64,000 nt of DNA, taken from an uncultured Marinifilum sp. (GTDB lineage Bacteria > Bacteroidota > Bacteroidia > Bacteroidales > Marinifilaceae). A program made the position numbers and the translations under genes. Every line of letters begins with the position of its first letter. The stretch's first letter is position 1. The stretch spans positions 1,538,923 to 1,602,922 of the forward strand of contig NZ_OY781918.1 in the NCBI RefSeq assembly GCF_963677195.1. The letters run 5' to 3'. The notes beneath the pieces were generated by a model that worked only from the letters and a program-made list of their open reading frames with translations, did no database searches and was not told where the DNA came from. Shown piece by piece: positions 35,563 to 45,350 of this stretch.

Positions 35563-36276
35563 CTATTTTAAACATTTTCGATACATCTGTATTGTATTTT
35601 CAAGTCCGTAATACAAAGCATCGGAAATTAAAGCATGACCAATTGATACTTCGGCTAAATTTGGAATATTTTTGTAAAAATAGTTTAGATTTTCCAAGCT
35701 TAAATCGTGGCCTGCATTAATTTTTAAACCCAAGTCACTTGCTTTTTTAGCAGCAATGACAAAAGGACGTATTGCTTCCTGTTTGTTAACTGCATAATTT
35801 GCCGCATAAGGTTCTGTGTACAATTCAACTCTATCGGTCCCAGTAGCCAAGGCTCCTTCAATATTGGCCAGGTTGGTATCTACAAATATTGATGTGCGAA
35901 TACCTTCGGCCTTAAATTTTGAAATAATTTCGATTAATAGATCCTTGTTTTTTACAGTATCCCATCCTGCATTTGAAGTAATGGCTTCAGGTGGATCAGG
36001 TACAAGTGTTACTTGATCGGGCTTGGTTTTTAAAACTAAATCTATAAAATCACTCGAAGGATAACCTTCAATGTTAAATTCGGTAGTTACCAAAGGGTTT
36101 AAATCTTTAACATCCTGATAACGAATATGTCTTTCATCTGGTCGAGGATGCACAGTAATTCCTTCTGCACCAAATCTTTCACAGTTTATTGCTGCTTCGC
36201 AAACATTAGGAGTATTACCTCCGCGAGCATTTCTTAATGTCGCAATTTTGTTTATATTTACACTAAGTCTAGTCAT
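35563..36276 (-). CDS. pdxJ: pyridoxine 5'-phosphate synthase
   Basis: 237 residues. Condenses 1-deoxyxylulose 5-phosphate with 3-amino-2-oxopropyl phosphate in vitamin B6 synthesis. Conserved stretches: [51 protein letters not shown] and the C-terminal [12 protein letters not shown] and [13 protein letters not shown]. It is divergent from the CBS-nadK-porG-uppS-bamA block, an arrangement common in Bacteroidota. Confidence 0.96.
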   Translation of the reverse strand: MTRLSVNINKIATLRNARGGNTPNVCEAAINCERFGAEGITVHPRPDERHIRYQDVKDLNPLVTTEFNIEGYPSSDFIDLVLKTKPDQVTLVPDPPEAITSNAGWDTVKNKDLLIEIISKFKAEGIRTSIFVDTNLANIEGALATGTDRVELYTEPYAANYAVNKQEAIRPFVIAAKKASDLGLKINAGHDLSLENLNYFYKNIPNLAEVSIGHALISDALYYGLENTIQMYRKCLK

Positions 36277-36386
36277 TTTTATGAAATCTTAAATTAAAAA
36301 GAATGACGGGTATGTGGAGTTATATTGTTTAAAACTGACATTACCTCTTGGCAAAATTAAAAGTAATTCCTAGAAAACAGGTAAAT

Positions 36387-37052
36387 ATGATAGCAAAAGA
36401 TTTAATTTCTGATGTTGTTCCCGTATTACGCGAGACGGATACAGGTATACAGGCTCTTAATTGGATGGAAATATTTAGAGTTTCACATTTGCCAATTGTA
36501 AAGGGCGATGAGTTTTTAGGATTAATTTCTGATAATGATATTTATGATTTAAATAAGGCCGAAGATCCAATAGGAGGGCAAAAATTATCCTTATTTAGTC
36601 CTTATGTATCCGAGAATCAGCATATTTATGATGTTGTTGAAATTGTATCGCGTTTAAAGTTAACTGTAATTCCTGTCTTAGAAGATGAGAAAACCTATTT
36701 GGGCTTAATTACTCTAAACGATTTAATGCAATACATAGAAAGAATATTTTCCGTTAGAGAACCAGGAGGAATAATTGTTCTTGAATTAAATTCTGTTGAT
36801 TATGCATTAAGCGAAATATCTCGTATTGTAGAAAGTAACGATGCAAAAATTTTGAGCCTTTATGTGAAATCTTCAAGCGATTCGAGAAAAATAGAATTAA
36901 CAATAAAAATTAATCATACTAATCTTACTTCTATAATTCAAACTTTTTTGCGATACGACTACACCATTAAAACTACTTATGTTCGTGAAGATGATATGAA
37001 AGATGTACTTGAGGATCGTTACAATTCTTTTATGCGTTTTTTAAATATATAA
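36387..37052 (+). CDS. CBS-domain pair protein with C-terminal ACT-like domain
   Basis: I choose the ATG at 36387, giving 221 residues; the frame stays open upstream to a TTG at 36348, but the family typically begins MIAKDLISD. Two CBS motifs occupy about 1-130 (FRVSHLPIVKGDEFLGLISD and LKLTVIPVLEDEKTYLGLIT). A C-terminal beta-alpha-beta part follows (IIVLELNSVDYALSEISRIV). CBS pairs usually bind adenosine nucleotides; the partner here is not known. It starts the conserved block ending in murI. Confidence 0.85.
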   Translation: MIAKDLISDVVPVLRETDTGIQALNWMEIFRVSHLPIVKGDEFLGLISDNDIYDLNKAEDPIGGQKLSLFSPYVSENQHIYDVVEIVSRLKLTVIPVLEDEKTYLGLITLNDLMQYIERIFSVREPGGIIVLELNSVDYALSEISRIVESNDAKILSLYVKSSSDSRKIELTIKINHTNLTSIIQTFLRYDYTIKTTYVREDDMKDVLEDRYNSFMRFLNI

Positions 37053-37083
37053 ATGGAATTAACTATTTTATGTAAGCTGGGTT

Positions 37084-37112
37084 TTGAAGACTTGCAGAAT
37101 CATTTATATTTG
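37084..37112 (+). promoter_or_regulatory. promoter of nadK
   Basis: TTG at 37084-37086, an 18-base spacer and TATATTTG at 37105-37112, about 70 bases before the nadK ATG. Confidence 0.55.
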
Positions 37113-37183
37113 TCACAAGCTTATTCAGAATTTTTCATTAGAAAAATATGGAGTAGCAACTTTTACAATCAAACTGCAATACA

Positions 37184-38068
37184 ATGAAAATAGCCCTGTT
37201 TGGTAAATTATTTAACGAAAATTTTACCGATAGCTTTAAAATGATGTTTGAAGTTTTCGCAAAGAACAATGTGGAGGTATTTATTTATGAGCCTTTATAC
37301 GATTTTTTGATTCGGGAAATAAATTTTAAACCTCCTGTAGGAGGATATTTTTCAGAATACAAAGATCTTAATAAAGATGTGAATTTTGTTTTTTCAATAG
37401 GAGGAGATGGAACCTTTCTCGATGCTGTTCGCGTTGTTCGCGATTCGGGAATTCCAATTGTAGGTATTAATAGTGGTCGTTTAGGCTTTATGGCTGATAT
37501 AGCTCAGGATGAAATACCACAGGCTCTGGCAGATATTATTGCAGGAGAGTTTACTATAGAGGAGAGAAGTTTACTCCAGTTGGAAAGTTCTAAAAATGGA
37601 TTGTTCGATGAATTTAATTATGCCTTAAACGAATTTACGGTTCATAAAACCGATTCGGCTTCAATGATAACCATTCATACTTATCTTAATAACGAATACC
37701 TAAATTCCTATTGGGCCGATGGACTTATAATATCTACACCAACAGGTTCAACTGCTTATTCTTTAAGTGTTGGAGGCCCTATATTAATTCCTAATACTCA
37801 AAATTTTGTAATTTCACCTATTTCGCCTCATAATCTTACCGTACGTCCAATTGTTGTTCCCAATCATCACGAAATAACATTAAGAGTAGAGGGTAGGAGT
37901 AAGTCGTATATGGCATCTCTGGATTCGCGTTCGTGTACCTTCGATTCGTCGGTTCAACTCAAAATTAAAAGAGCTAACTTTCAAATTAAGGTCTTGAAAC
38001 TAAAAACTCACAGCTTTTATGGAACCTTGCGAAACAAGCTTATGTGGGGTGTTGATAAGCGTAATTAA
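37184..38068 (+). CDS. nadK: NAD kinase
   Basis: 294 residues. Converts NAD to NADP. The glycine-rich FSIGGDGTFLDAVR holds the catalytic Asp, INSGRLGFMADI and the NEFTVHKTDSASMI motif bind NAD, and SYWADGLIISTPTGSTAYSLS is the family signature (split SYWADGLIIST and PTGSTAYSLS). Normal length. Conserved position next to the CBS gene and porG. Confidence 0.96.
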   Translation: MKIALFGKLFNENFTDSFKMMFEVFAKNNVEVFIYEPLYDFLIREINFKPPVGGYFSEYKDLNKDVNFVFSIGGDGTFLDAVRVVRDSGIPIVGINSGRLGFMADIAQDEIPQALADIIAGEFTIEERSLLQLESSKNGLFDEFNYALNEFTVHKTDSASMITIHTYLNNEYLNSYWADGLIISTPTGSTAYSLSVGGPILIPNTQNFVISPISPHNLTVRPIVVPNHHEITLRVEGRSKSYMASLDSRSCTFDSSVQLKIKRANFQIKVLKLKTHSFYGTLRNKLMWGVDKRN

Positions 38069-38279
38069 TAATCTCAGGAACAATACTTTTTATTTTAACA
38101 AAATTTAACGAGACAATCGTTTTATTTTTCTCACGGAATAAGGTTTTTTAAGATTATATGTTACTTTTGTAGCTTGTGAATGAATTTTGGCTGTGTGTGT
38201 CCTAATCAGATCAATGATTATAGGGTATTCATCGGGTTGAAATTCGTTTGTGAGGAGAAAAAATACAAACTTGTTTTTC

Positions 38280-38945
38280 ATGTATAAACTGATTTTTGGG
38301 ATACTGTTTTTTGTCGTTAGCAATTCGGCATTTTCGCAAACCAAAGCTGAGTTAGGTTTTTTCGGTGGTGTTGCCTATTACATGGGTGATATTAATCCGA
38401 CCAATCATTTTTACTCAAGTTCAGTGGCAATAGGAGGAATTTATCGATACAACTTTAATTCTCGTTATTCTCTTAGAGCAAGTATGATATTTTCTGGATT
38501 AAGTGGAGAAGACTCGGATGCTAATAATTATTATCAGCAAAATAGAGGTGCTTCATTTGATACAGATGTGGTTGATTTATCATTGCAAGCAGAATTTAAT
38601 TTTCAACCATTTTGGGCTCCTGGAAAAACAAAAACAAAAAGATTGGTTCCCTATGTTACGGCAGGGATTGGTTATATAGCTCCAAGTAGTACCGAATCTT
38701 CACTTACAATACCAATGGGTGCAGGATTTAAATACAATCTTGGAGGTAGGTGGACAGCGGCATTGGAATGGAGTTTTAGAAAAACTTTTACCGATGATTT
38801 GGATCATTTAGATGATCCAAATAATTTTAACGAAAGCAATTTAATGCACAATAATGATTGGGCTTCTTTTTTCGGAATCATGTTTAGTTATAAGCTATTT
38901 CCAGATAATGAAGCTTGTCATTCTTATGATCGATTTGTAAAATAG
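38280..38945 (+). CDS. porG: type IX secretion protein PorG / DUF6089 outer membrane protein
   Basis: I place the start at the ATG at 38280 (221 residues), which begins a signal peptide ending NSAFSQ; an upstream GTG at 38250 would add unlikely residues. The mature part is an eight-stranded-barrel type sequence: ELGFFGGVAYYMGDINPTNH, SSVAIGGIYRYNF, AALEWSFRKTFTDDL, and FFGIMFSYKL at the end. Its location between nadK and uppS is the typical PorG position. A TACTTTTG box at 38162-38169 may be its promoter. PorG is linked to type IX secretion in Porphyromonas. Confidence 0.85.
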   Translation: MYKLIFGILFFVVSNSAFSQTKAELGFFGGVAYYMGDINPTNHFYSSSVAIGGIYRYNFNSRYSLRASMIFSGLSGEDSDANNYYQQNRGASFDTDVVDLSLQAEFNFQPFWAPGKTKTKRLVPYVTAGIGYIAPSSTESSLTIPMGAGFKYNLGGRWTAALEWSFRKTFTDDLDHLDDPNNFNESNLMHNNDWASFFGIMFSYKLFPDNEACHSYDRFVK

Positions 38946-38948
38946 AAT

Positions 38949-39695
38949 ATGTCATTCAAGGATAAAATCATAAAAGAAAAATTGCCTAATCATCTGGCAA
39001 TTATTATGGATGGAAATGGACGCTGGGCAAAAATGCGCGGCGAACATCGAATTATTGGTCATCAGAATGGCGTTGAAGCAGTAAAGCAAACTGTTGAAGG
39101 TGCTGCAGAATTAGGTATATCATATCTTACACTCTATGCTTTTTCAACAGAAAATTGGAATCGTCCTAAAGATGAAGTAATGGGTTTAATGTCTTTGCTT
39201 GTAGAAGCAATTGAAAATGAAACTCCTACTTTAATGAAAAATAATGTGCGATTACAAGCTATTGGAGATTTAACTAGCTTGCCAAAAGAGGTGAGAGCTA
39301 AACTAAATGGTACGATTTCGACAACAGCTAGCAATTCGGGTTTAACTCTGGTATTAGCATTAAGCTACAGTTCTAGATGGGAAATTGTAAATGCAGTAAA
39401 AAATATTGCAGAAGAAATTGCTAAAGGAGAATTAAACCCAGATCAAATTTCTAATGCTATTTTTGAGGATCATCTTACAACAAAAGGTATTCCCGATCCT
39501 GAGCTTTTAATTCGTACTAGTGGAGAAAATAGGATCAGTAACTTTTTGCTTTGGCAAATTGCATATTCAGAATTGTATTTTACAGATCTATTTTGGCCCG
39601 ATTTTACTAAAGAAGAATTATATAAGGCACTTTTCAATTACCAAAATCGAGAACGAAGGTTTGGTAAAACTAGTGAACAATTAAACGATAATTAA
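38949..39695 (+). CDS. uppS: isoprenyl transferase (undecaprenyl diphosphate synthase)
   Basis: 248 residues. Makes the C55 lipid carrier for peptidoglycan and surface glycans. Catalytic Asp in [14 protein letters not shown], then [22 protein letters not shown] and the substrate-binding [20 protein letters not shown] (with the conserved Arg, Ser and Glu). Begins 3 bases after the porG stop and is followed closely by bamA, so probably co-transcribed. Confidence 0.97.
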   Translation: MSFKDKIIKEKLPNHLAIIMDGNGRWAKMRGEHRIIGHQNGVEAVKQTVEGAAELGISYLTLYAFSTENWNRPKDEVMGLMSLLVEAIENETPTLMKNNVRLQAIGDLTSLPKEVRAKLNGTISTTASNSGLTLVLALSYSSRWEIVNAVKNIAEEIAKGELNPDQISNAIFEDHLTTKGIPDPELLIRTSGENRISNFLLWQIAYSELYFTDLFWPDFTKEELYKALFNYQNRERRFGKTSEQLNDN

Positions 39696-39719
39696 GAATT
39701 AACCATTATAACTTAAGTA

Positions 39720-42227
39720 ATGATTAAACGATTAACTTTTATATTTACTCTATTTTTAAGTATCACTGCCTTAGCGCAGGAAACAGATACAATTTATAAT
39801 CCGACTCTGCATTACTCTTCTCCCAAAAAATTCGAACTGGGTGGAGTAACTGTTAGTGGAGTAAAACATTTGGAGAGTAATGTGCTTGTTCAAATATCTG
39901 GTTTACGAGTGGGGGCCGATATCGAAGTTCCTGGTGAAAAAGTGACCAAAGCAATTAAAAAATTGTATAAGCAGGGACTATTTTCCGATATTCAAATTAC
40001 TGCTACCAAACTTATCGATAAGAAGATTTATTTGAATATTAACCTTCAGGAGCGTCCCCGATTATCTGATGTTACTTATAATGGAACTTCTAAGAGTGAA
40101 ACAAATAAGTTAAAAGAGAAATTAAAGCTGCAAAAAGGAAGTCAGGTTACCGATTTCTTAATTGCAAATACTAAAACAATTGTAGAAAATTATTTTAAAG
40201 AGAAAGGTTTCTTTAATATTGATGTAAGTGTATTACAAAGAGATGATCCATCAGAAGAGAATAGTGTGATTATTGATATCAATATGAATAGAAATAATAA
40301 AATAAAGATTAAGAATATCTTTATTGAAGGTAATACTGCACTTAACGATAAAAAAGTTAAAAAGGCAATTAAAGGTTCTAAAGAAAAAAGGATTAAGAAC
40401 TTTTTTAAATCAGCAAAATATATTGAAGATAAGTGGAAAGAAGATAAAATTACATTAATAGAAAAGTATAACGAAGAGGGATATCGTGATGCTATCATTT
40501 TATCCGATAGTGTTGAACAAGTATCCGATGATAGAGTTAATTTATACCTTAAGTTAAAAGAAGGTAATCAATATTTCTTTAATGATATAACTTGGGTTGG
40601 TAATACTGTATATACTGCTTTTGATTTGGAGAGAGTTTTAAAAATCAAAAAAGGTGATGTATACAATCAAACCTATTTGGATGAAAGACTAAGTTCTGAT
40701 GATGATGCAGTTAGTAATATGTATTTAGATAGAGGATATTTGTTTTTTAATGTAAACCCTGTTGAGAAAGTAGTTGGTAAAGATTCAATTAATCTTGAAA
40801 TGAGAATGATTGAAGGAAAGCAAGCTACCATCGACCGTGTTAATATTGTTGGAAATACAAAGACTCACGAACATGTTGCCCGAAGAGAGTTGTACACTTA
40901 TCCAGGTGAGTTGTTTAGTAAATCGGATATTATTCGAAGTGTGCGAGAGCTTGCTCAGTTAGGTCATTTCGATCCGGAAGCAATTAACCCAGATATCAAA
41001 CCTCACCCAGAAAGTGGTACTGTTGATATTACTTATGAACTGGAAGAAAAAGCAAACGATCAAATTGAACTTTCTGGTGGTTGGGGAGCAGGTATGATTA
41101 TTGGTACTGTGGGGCTAAAATTTTCGAATTTCTCCATACGTAATATTTTTAATAAAGAAGCTTGGAGTCCGCTACCTACGGGTGATGGACAAACTTTAAG
41201 TATTCGTGCCCAAACCAATGGTTCTTACTATAATTCGTACAGTATTTCGTTTACTGAACCATGGTTAGGTGGTAAAAAACCTACCTCACTAAGTACTTCT
41301 ATTTATTACTCTCAGCAATCAGGCTATAGTCGTAGTTATAATTATTATACAACTTATGGTAATGATTCTGATCAGAGCCAGAAAATTTTTGGAGCCAGTG
41401 TAGGATTAGCTCGTAGACTAAAATGGCCTGATGATTATTTTTCATTATACAACGAAGTAAGTTACCAAAACTATAATCTAAATAATTGGCAATACTATTT
41501 AATTTCAGATGGTACATCGAACAATTTTAGTTTTACAACTACACTTTCACGAAGTTCTATAGATAATCCGTTGTACACACGTAGAGGATCATCATTCTCT
41601 TTGAGTTTAAAATTCACTCCTCCTTATTCATGGTTCGAAGATTTGGATTATGCCAGAGCCGACGATGATGAACTGTACAAATGGGTGGAGTACCATAAAT
41701 GGACATTTAAAGGAAAAATGTATAATGGTTTGTTAGCCAAAAACGACAAACTGGTTTTATATACGGGTGCTGAATTCGGATACTTAGGATACTATGATAA
41801 AGACAAAAGATCTCCTTTTGAAGGTTTCGAAGTTGGTGGTGATGGAATGTCTGGATACAGCATGTACGGAAGTGATAATATAGGTCTAAGGGGTTACGAA
41901 AATGGATCTTTAACACCAGTAACCACTGATGGTAGACGATTAGGTGGTAATGTTTATAGTAAATTTACTGCCGAACTTCGTTATCCATTATCCTTAAGTC
42001 AGTCGGCTACAATTTATGCTTTAGCTTTTGCCGAGGCAGGTAATGCATGGTACGATTTTGAAGATTTTCAACCGTTTAATTTAAAGCGATCAGCTGGGGT
42101 TGGTCTTAGAATTTTTCTTCCTATGTTTGGACTACTGGGAATCGATTATGGATATGGATTCGATGAAGCTAATCAATCTGGACAGAATGGTGGTCAGTTT
42201 CATTTCGTAATTGGTCAACAATTTTAA
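39720..42227 (+). CDS. bamA: outer membrane protein assembly factor BamA
   Basis: 835 residues. Signal peptide (ending ALAQ), five POTRA repeats to about residue 440 (for example KLEKLKLQKGSQVTDF, IFIEGNTALNDKKVKKA, ITWVGNTVYTAFDLERVL, VNIVGNTKTHEHVARREL), then the 16-stranded barrel with the GLRGYENG segment and the terminal FHFVIGQQF, where the last Phe is the usual barrel-insertion signal. It inserts outer membrane proteins such as SusC. Followed by two Skp genes, the standard Bacteroidota arrangement. Confidence 0.96.
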   Translation: MIKRLTFIFTLFLSITALAQETDTIYNPTLHYSSPKKFELGGVTVSGVKHLESNVLVQISGLRVGADIEVPGEKVTKAIKKLYKQGLFSDIQITATKLIDKKIYLNINLQERPRLSDVTYNGTSKSETNKLKEKLKLQKGSQVTDFLIANTKTIVENYFKEKGFFNIDVSVLQRDDPSEENSVIIDINMNRNNKIKIKNIFIEGNTALNDKKVKKAIKGSKEKRIKNFFKSAKYIEDKWKEDKITLIEKYNEEGYRDAIILSDSVEQVSDDRVNLYLKLKEGNQYFFNDITWVGNTVYTAFDLERVLKIKKGDVYNQTYLDERLSSDDDAVSNMYLDRGYLFFNVNPVEKVVGKDSINLEMRMIEGKQATIDRVNIVGNTKTHEHVARRELYTYPGELFSKSDIIRSVRELAQLGHFDPEAINPDIKPHPESGTVDITYELEEKANDQIELSGGWGAGMIIGTVGLKFSNFSIRNIFNKEAWSPLPTGDGQTLSIRAQTNGSYYNSYSISFTEPWLGGKKPTSLSTSIYYSQQSGYSRSYNYYTTYGNDSDQSQKIFGASVGLARRLKWPDDYFSLYNEVSYQNYNLNNWQYYLISDGTSNNFSFTTTLSRSSIDNPLYTRRGSSFSLSLKFTPPYSWFEDLDYARADDDELYKWVEYHKWTFKGKMYNGLLAKNDKLVLYTGAEFGYLGYYDKDKRSPFEGFEVGGDGMSGYSMYGSDNIGLRGYENGSLTPVTTDGRRLGGNVYSKFTAELRYPLSLSQSATIYALAFAEAGNAWYDFEDFQPFNLKRSAGVGLRIFLPMFGLLGIDYGYGFDEANQSGQNGGQFHFVIGQQF

Positions 42228-42302
42228 CATATTTTAAGTTAGGGCTTTTGTGAGCTGGATTAATTTAGGTTATTTTAGAGTTTGTTTATGAAAGGTGTTA
42301 TT

Positions 42303-42824
42303 ATGAAACGTATACTTTTATTAATAGTTGTAATATGTGTTTGTTATGGAAGCTTATTTTCACAACAACGTTATGGTTTTGTTGATACAGAGTATATTTT
42401 GAATAAAATGCCTGACTATAAAAATGCTCAGGAACAATTGGATAAGGTTTCGCAGCAATGGCAAAATGAAATTGAAACAATTGCGGCAGACATTAAGGAA
42501 TTACATGCTAAATATAGAGCCGATGAAGTATTCCTTTCTGCAGAAATGAGACAAAAAAGAGAAAAAGAAATACATAATAAAGAAGTAAAGGCACAGAAAC
42601 TTCAGCAAACTTATTTTGGAAGAAATGGGGAGCTTTATAAAAAACGTCAGGAATTAATGAAGCCAATTCAGGATGATATATATGAGGCAATCAAAGAGAT
42701 AGCGAAGTCTGGAAGTTATGGTATGATTATTGATCGTGCTAATGGGCCAACAATAATATACAGTAACGCAAAATTCGATTTAAGCGATAAAGTACTGTAT
42801 AAGTTAGGTATAAGAACTAATTAA
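42303..42824 (+). CDS. Skp/OmpH-family periplasmic chaperone, first copy
   Basis: Start set at the ATG at 42303 (173 residues), which opens a signal peptide (MKRILLLIVVICVCYG then SLFSQ); upstream in-frame TTG (42282) and ATG (42288) are less likely. Mature protein: RYGFVDTEYILNKMP, then a long charged coiled coil (about 45-120) and a C-terminal GMIIDRANGPTIIYSN. Skp trimers hold outer membrane proteins on the way to BamA, which is encoded just upstream. Confidence 0.92.
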   Translation: MKRILLLIVVICVCYGSLFSQQRYGFVDTEYILNKMPDYKNAQEQLDKVSQQWQNEIETIAADIKELHAKYRADEVFLSAEMRQKREKEIHNKEVKAQKLQQTYFGRNGELYKKRQELMKPIQDDIYEAIKEIAKSGSYGMIIDRANGPTIIYSNAKFDLSDKVLYKLGIRTN

Positions 42825-42855
42825 AATTTCAAATAAAAAACTAACTGAGTATACT

Positions 42856-43371
42856 ATGAGACAGTTTTTAAAAGTAACATTAGTAGCCACTTTCCTTTTA
42901 ATGGGAGCTAACATTTTTGCTCAAACTGCAAAATTCGGACATATCGACTCCAACCAGTTGTTGTCAATTATGCCTGAAAAAGCAACTGCGCAAACACAAA
43001 TTCAAGCAAAAGCAGCAGAATACGATAAGCAAGTTAAAGAAATGAGAGAAGAGTATCAAACTCTTGTTAATGCTTATGTTGAAAAAAGAGAAACTCTTTC
43101 GGAAGCTATGAAAGCAACTAAAGAAAAAGAAATTCAGGATTTGCAAAATCGTATGCAAACTTTCGATGGTTTTGCACAACAAGAACTTCAAAAAACTCAA
43201 AATGAATTGCTAAAACCAATTTTCGATAAAGCTTCAAAAGCAATTAAAGATGTTGGTGCAGAAAATGGATTCACCTATATTTTTGATATCAGTACTGGAG
43301 TAATTCTATTCAATTCAGAAAATAGTGTTGATGTTATGCCATTGGTAAAAGCAAAGTTGGGAATTCAATAA
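42856..43371 (+). CDS. Skp/OmpH-family periplasmic chaperone, second copy
   Basis: 171 residues with a signal peptide ending NIFAQ. The body, KFGHIDSNQLLSIMPEKATAQ (split KFGHIDSNQLLSI and MPEKATAQ), a coiled coil and TYIFDISTGVILF, parallels the first copy closely, so the two are tandem paralogues. It is followed by an intrinsic terminator, then murI. Confidence 0.93.
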   Translation: MRQFLKVTLVATFLLMGANIFAQTAKFGHIDSNQLLSIMPEKATAQTQIQAKAAEYDKQVKEMREEYQTLVNAYVEKRETLSEAMKATKEKEIQDLQNRMQTFDGFAQQELQKTQNELLKPIFDKASKAIKDVGAENGFTYIFDISTGVILFNSENSVDVMPLVKAKLGIQ

Positions 43372-43392
43372 ACTTTTCAATATAATATAAGT

Positions 43393-43425
43393 AAGGTGGT
43401 ATTTTTAATACCACCTTTTTTTATT
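43393..43425 (+). terminator. terminator after the second skp gene
   Basis: AAGGTGGTATT pairs with AATACCACCTT and is followed by a run of Ts. It lies inside the 5' extension of the murI frame, which supports the later murI start at 43456. Confidence 0.92.
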
Positions 43426-43455
43426 TTTACATATTGCTTAAAAAATTTAAGACGT

Positions 43456-44277
43456 ATGAACAAACAACCCATTGGAGTTTTCGATTCGGGCTACGGAGGT
43501 TTAACCATATTGCATGAGTTATTAAAGGAATTACCTGAGTATGATTTTATATATTTAGGTGATAATGCCAGAAGTCCTTATGGAACACGTTCTTTCGATG
43601 TAGTTTATGACTATACATTGGCAGCTGTAGAATATCTTTTTTCTATGGGATGTGAATTGGTAATTTTGGCTTGTAACACTGCTTCGGCAAAAGCATTACG
43701 AAGCATCCAACAAAACGATTTACCTAAAATAAACCAAAACAAAAGGGTTTTAGGGGTTATCAGACCCAGTGTTGAAAAAGTAGAGGGATTAACATTAACA
43801 AAGCATGTTGGTATTTTGGGTACAGTAGGAACTGTGCGATCAAACTCTTATCCTCTCGAAATAAAAAAACTTTATCCTCATATTACTGTTGTACAGGAAG
43901 CCTGTCCAATGTGGGTTCCTTTGGTCGAGAATAATGAGTTCAAAACTAAAGGAGGGCAATATTTTATTAAAAAAAATATTGAAAATCTCTTATCTAAAGA
44001 TCCTCTTATCGATACAATAGTTTTAGGTTGTACTCATTACCCATTATTAAGACAGGAAATTTTAAAATACCTTCCCAAAAGTATTAATGTAATTTCTCAA
44101 GGAGAAATTGTAGCTAAGAGCTTGCGTAATTACCTGTTTCGTCATCCTGAAATGGATATTCGCTGTACGAAAAATGGTGAATGCGAATATTTAACTACAG
44201 AATTTGTTGATAGTTTTGAGGAAAAAGCAAGTCGATTTCTAAATACAAATCTACAAGCTAAGCACATTAGTTATTAA
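43456..44277 (+). CDS. murI: glutamate racemase
   Basis: I choose the ATG at 43456 (273 residues) because MNKQPIGVFDSGYGG is the conserved start and the 20 codons upstream cover a terminator. The two catalytic cysteines are in LACNTASAKAL and VLGCTHYPLL. It supplies D-glutamate for peptidoglycan. Last gene of the nadK-porG-uppS-bamA-skp-skp-murI block. Confidence 0.96.
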   Translation: MNKQPIGVFDSGYGGLTILHELLKELPEYDFIYLGDNARSPYGTRSFDVVYDYTLAAVEYLFSMGCELVILACNTASAKALRSIQQNDLPKINQNKRVLGVIRPSVEKVEGLTLTKHVGILGTVGTVRSNSYPLEIKKLYPHITVVQEACPMWVPLVENNEFKTKGGQYFIKKNIENLLSKDPLIDTIVLGCTHYPLLRQEILKYLPKSINVISQGEIVAKSLRNYLFRHPEMDIRCTKNGECEYLTTEFVDSFEEKASRFLNTNLQAKHISY

Positions 44278-44302
44278 AAAAAAGCCTATACCTTTCATGA
44301 AC

Positions 44303-44338
44303 TGCATCCCAATGTTTTGCTTAACTTTTTGGGATGCA
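44303..44338. terminator. hairpin between convergent murI and carbonic anhydrase genes
   Basis: TGCATCCCAA (44303-44312) and TTGGGATGCA (44329-44338) form a perfect 10-base stem with a 16-base loop; likely shared terminator, though the T tract is modest. Confidence 0.7.
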
Positions 44339-44378
44339 ATTTATTATTGATATAAGCTCTTTAACGATTCATTAAAAA

Positions 44379-44912
44379 TTACTCTACAGGTTTTTCATCT
44401 TTCTCGTACCAGCTGGCATACATTGCATAACTATTTGCAATTCGGTTAATTTCACCCTCTAACAGTTCAGGACTCAATTCTTTAATTTTTTTAGCTGGTG
44501 ATCCGGCATAAACACTTCCCGATTCAACGTGAGTTCCTTTTGTTACCACAGAACCAGCCGCAATAATAGCATTACTTTCAATAATTGCATTATCGAGTAC
44601 TACAGCTCCCATTCCTATTAAAACATTATCTTTTATGGTACAACCATGAACAACAGCATTATGAGCTATTGAAACATTGTTTCCAATATTGGTTGGCGAT
44701 TTTTTATAAGTAGCATGTATAGTCGCATTATCCTGTACATTTACATTATTTCCAAGTTTAATATAGTGAACATCACCTCTTAGCACAGCACTGTACCAAA
44801 TACTGCAATCGTCTCCCATTTCCACATTGCCAATTATAGCAGCATTCTCAGCTAAAAAGCAATTTTCTCCGAATTTTGGCGAGTTTCCGTTTAAATCTCT
44901 AACAATAGCCAT
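44379..44912 (-). CDS. gamma-carbonic anhydrase family protein
   Basis: 177 residues of left-handed beta-helix hexapeptide repeats (about 10-145). Metal-ligand histidines appear in NATIHATYKK and SIAHNAVVHGC. These trimeric zinc/iron enzymes or relatives hydrate CO2; some are inactive. The spacing matches the YrdA/CaiE-like subgroup, so activity is uncertain. A TATCTTTG box on the minus strand (44938-44945) is a probable -7 element. Confidence 0.88.
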   Translation of the reverse strand: MAIVRDLNGNSPKFGENCFLAENAAIIGNVEMGDDCSIWYSAVLRGDVHYIKLGNNVNVQDNATIHATYKKSPTNIGNNVSIAHNAVVHGCTIKDNVLIGMGAVVLDNAIIESNAIIAAGSVVTKGTHVESGSVYAGSPAKKIKELSPELLEGEINRIANSYAMYASWYEKDEKPVE

Positions 44913-45350
44913 TTTTTATTTAGTTTGATTATAAATACAAAGATAATTAAAAATAAATCTGAGCGAAAAATGCAAAATATGTTGTAAAGAAGTTACGCAA
45001 ACGTTAACGGAAACGAAACTGAAAATCAGTATTGTAGTTCGATGTTAAATTGAAATGAGATACTTAATTTTTTATGAAAATTGTAAGATGCTTTCATTGT
45101 TTTTATTTAAATTTAAAAGGTTTACGAAAAAAAAAGGTTTGATTATTTAAGATTTTTTCACACTTTTGAACTTTAAGAAACAATAGTAATACTAAAGGGT
45201 TTTCAGGATAGATAGTAATAAGTAGGGGTACAAGTATTATTATTTTGGAATGAAAAGTGTTTTTTATGTATACTCTTTCTAAAATCTATTTAGATTTTAG
45301 TGTATAAATAGATGTGTATTAATTTATAATTAACCACTAACTAAAAATTT
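44913..45350. promoter_or_regulatory. 438-base non-coding region upstream of susC
   Basis: No reading frame of note. It holds the minus-strand TATCTTTG box of the carbonic anhydrase gene (44938-44945), a LacI-operator-like CAAACGTT (44998-45005) next to CGTTAACG, a weak plus-strand promoter (TTG 45139-45141, 19 bases, CACTTTTG 45161-45168), and a perfect 22-base palindrome at 45279-45300 in the predicted susC leader. Confidence 0.55.
45279..45300 (+). repeat. perfect palindrome in the susC leader
   Basis: CTAAAATCTA, TT, TAGATTTTAG: a 10-base perfect inverted repeat with a 2-base centre, 50 bases before the susC ATG. As DNA it could be an operator; the loop is too small for an efficient RNA hairpin without melting the inner pair. 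Confidence 0.6.

Noticed and set aside
36348..36386. TTG at 36348 as start of the CBS-domain gene
   Set aside because: The ATG at 36387 begins the conserved family start, and the extra 13 residues show no conserved pattern.
39720..42227. BamA as an autotransporter or TamA relative
   Set aside because: Five POTRA repeats, the terminal Phe and the Skp neighbours fit BamA.
43396..43455. 5' extension of the murI frame
   Set aside because: It lies over a strong terminator stem and the conserved protein starts at 43456.
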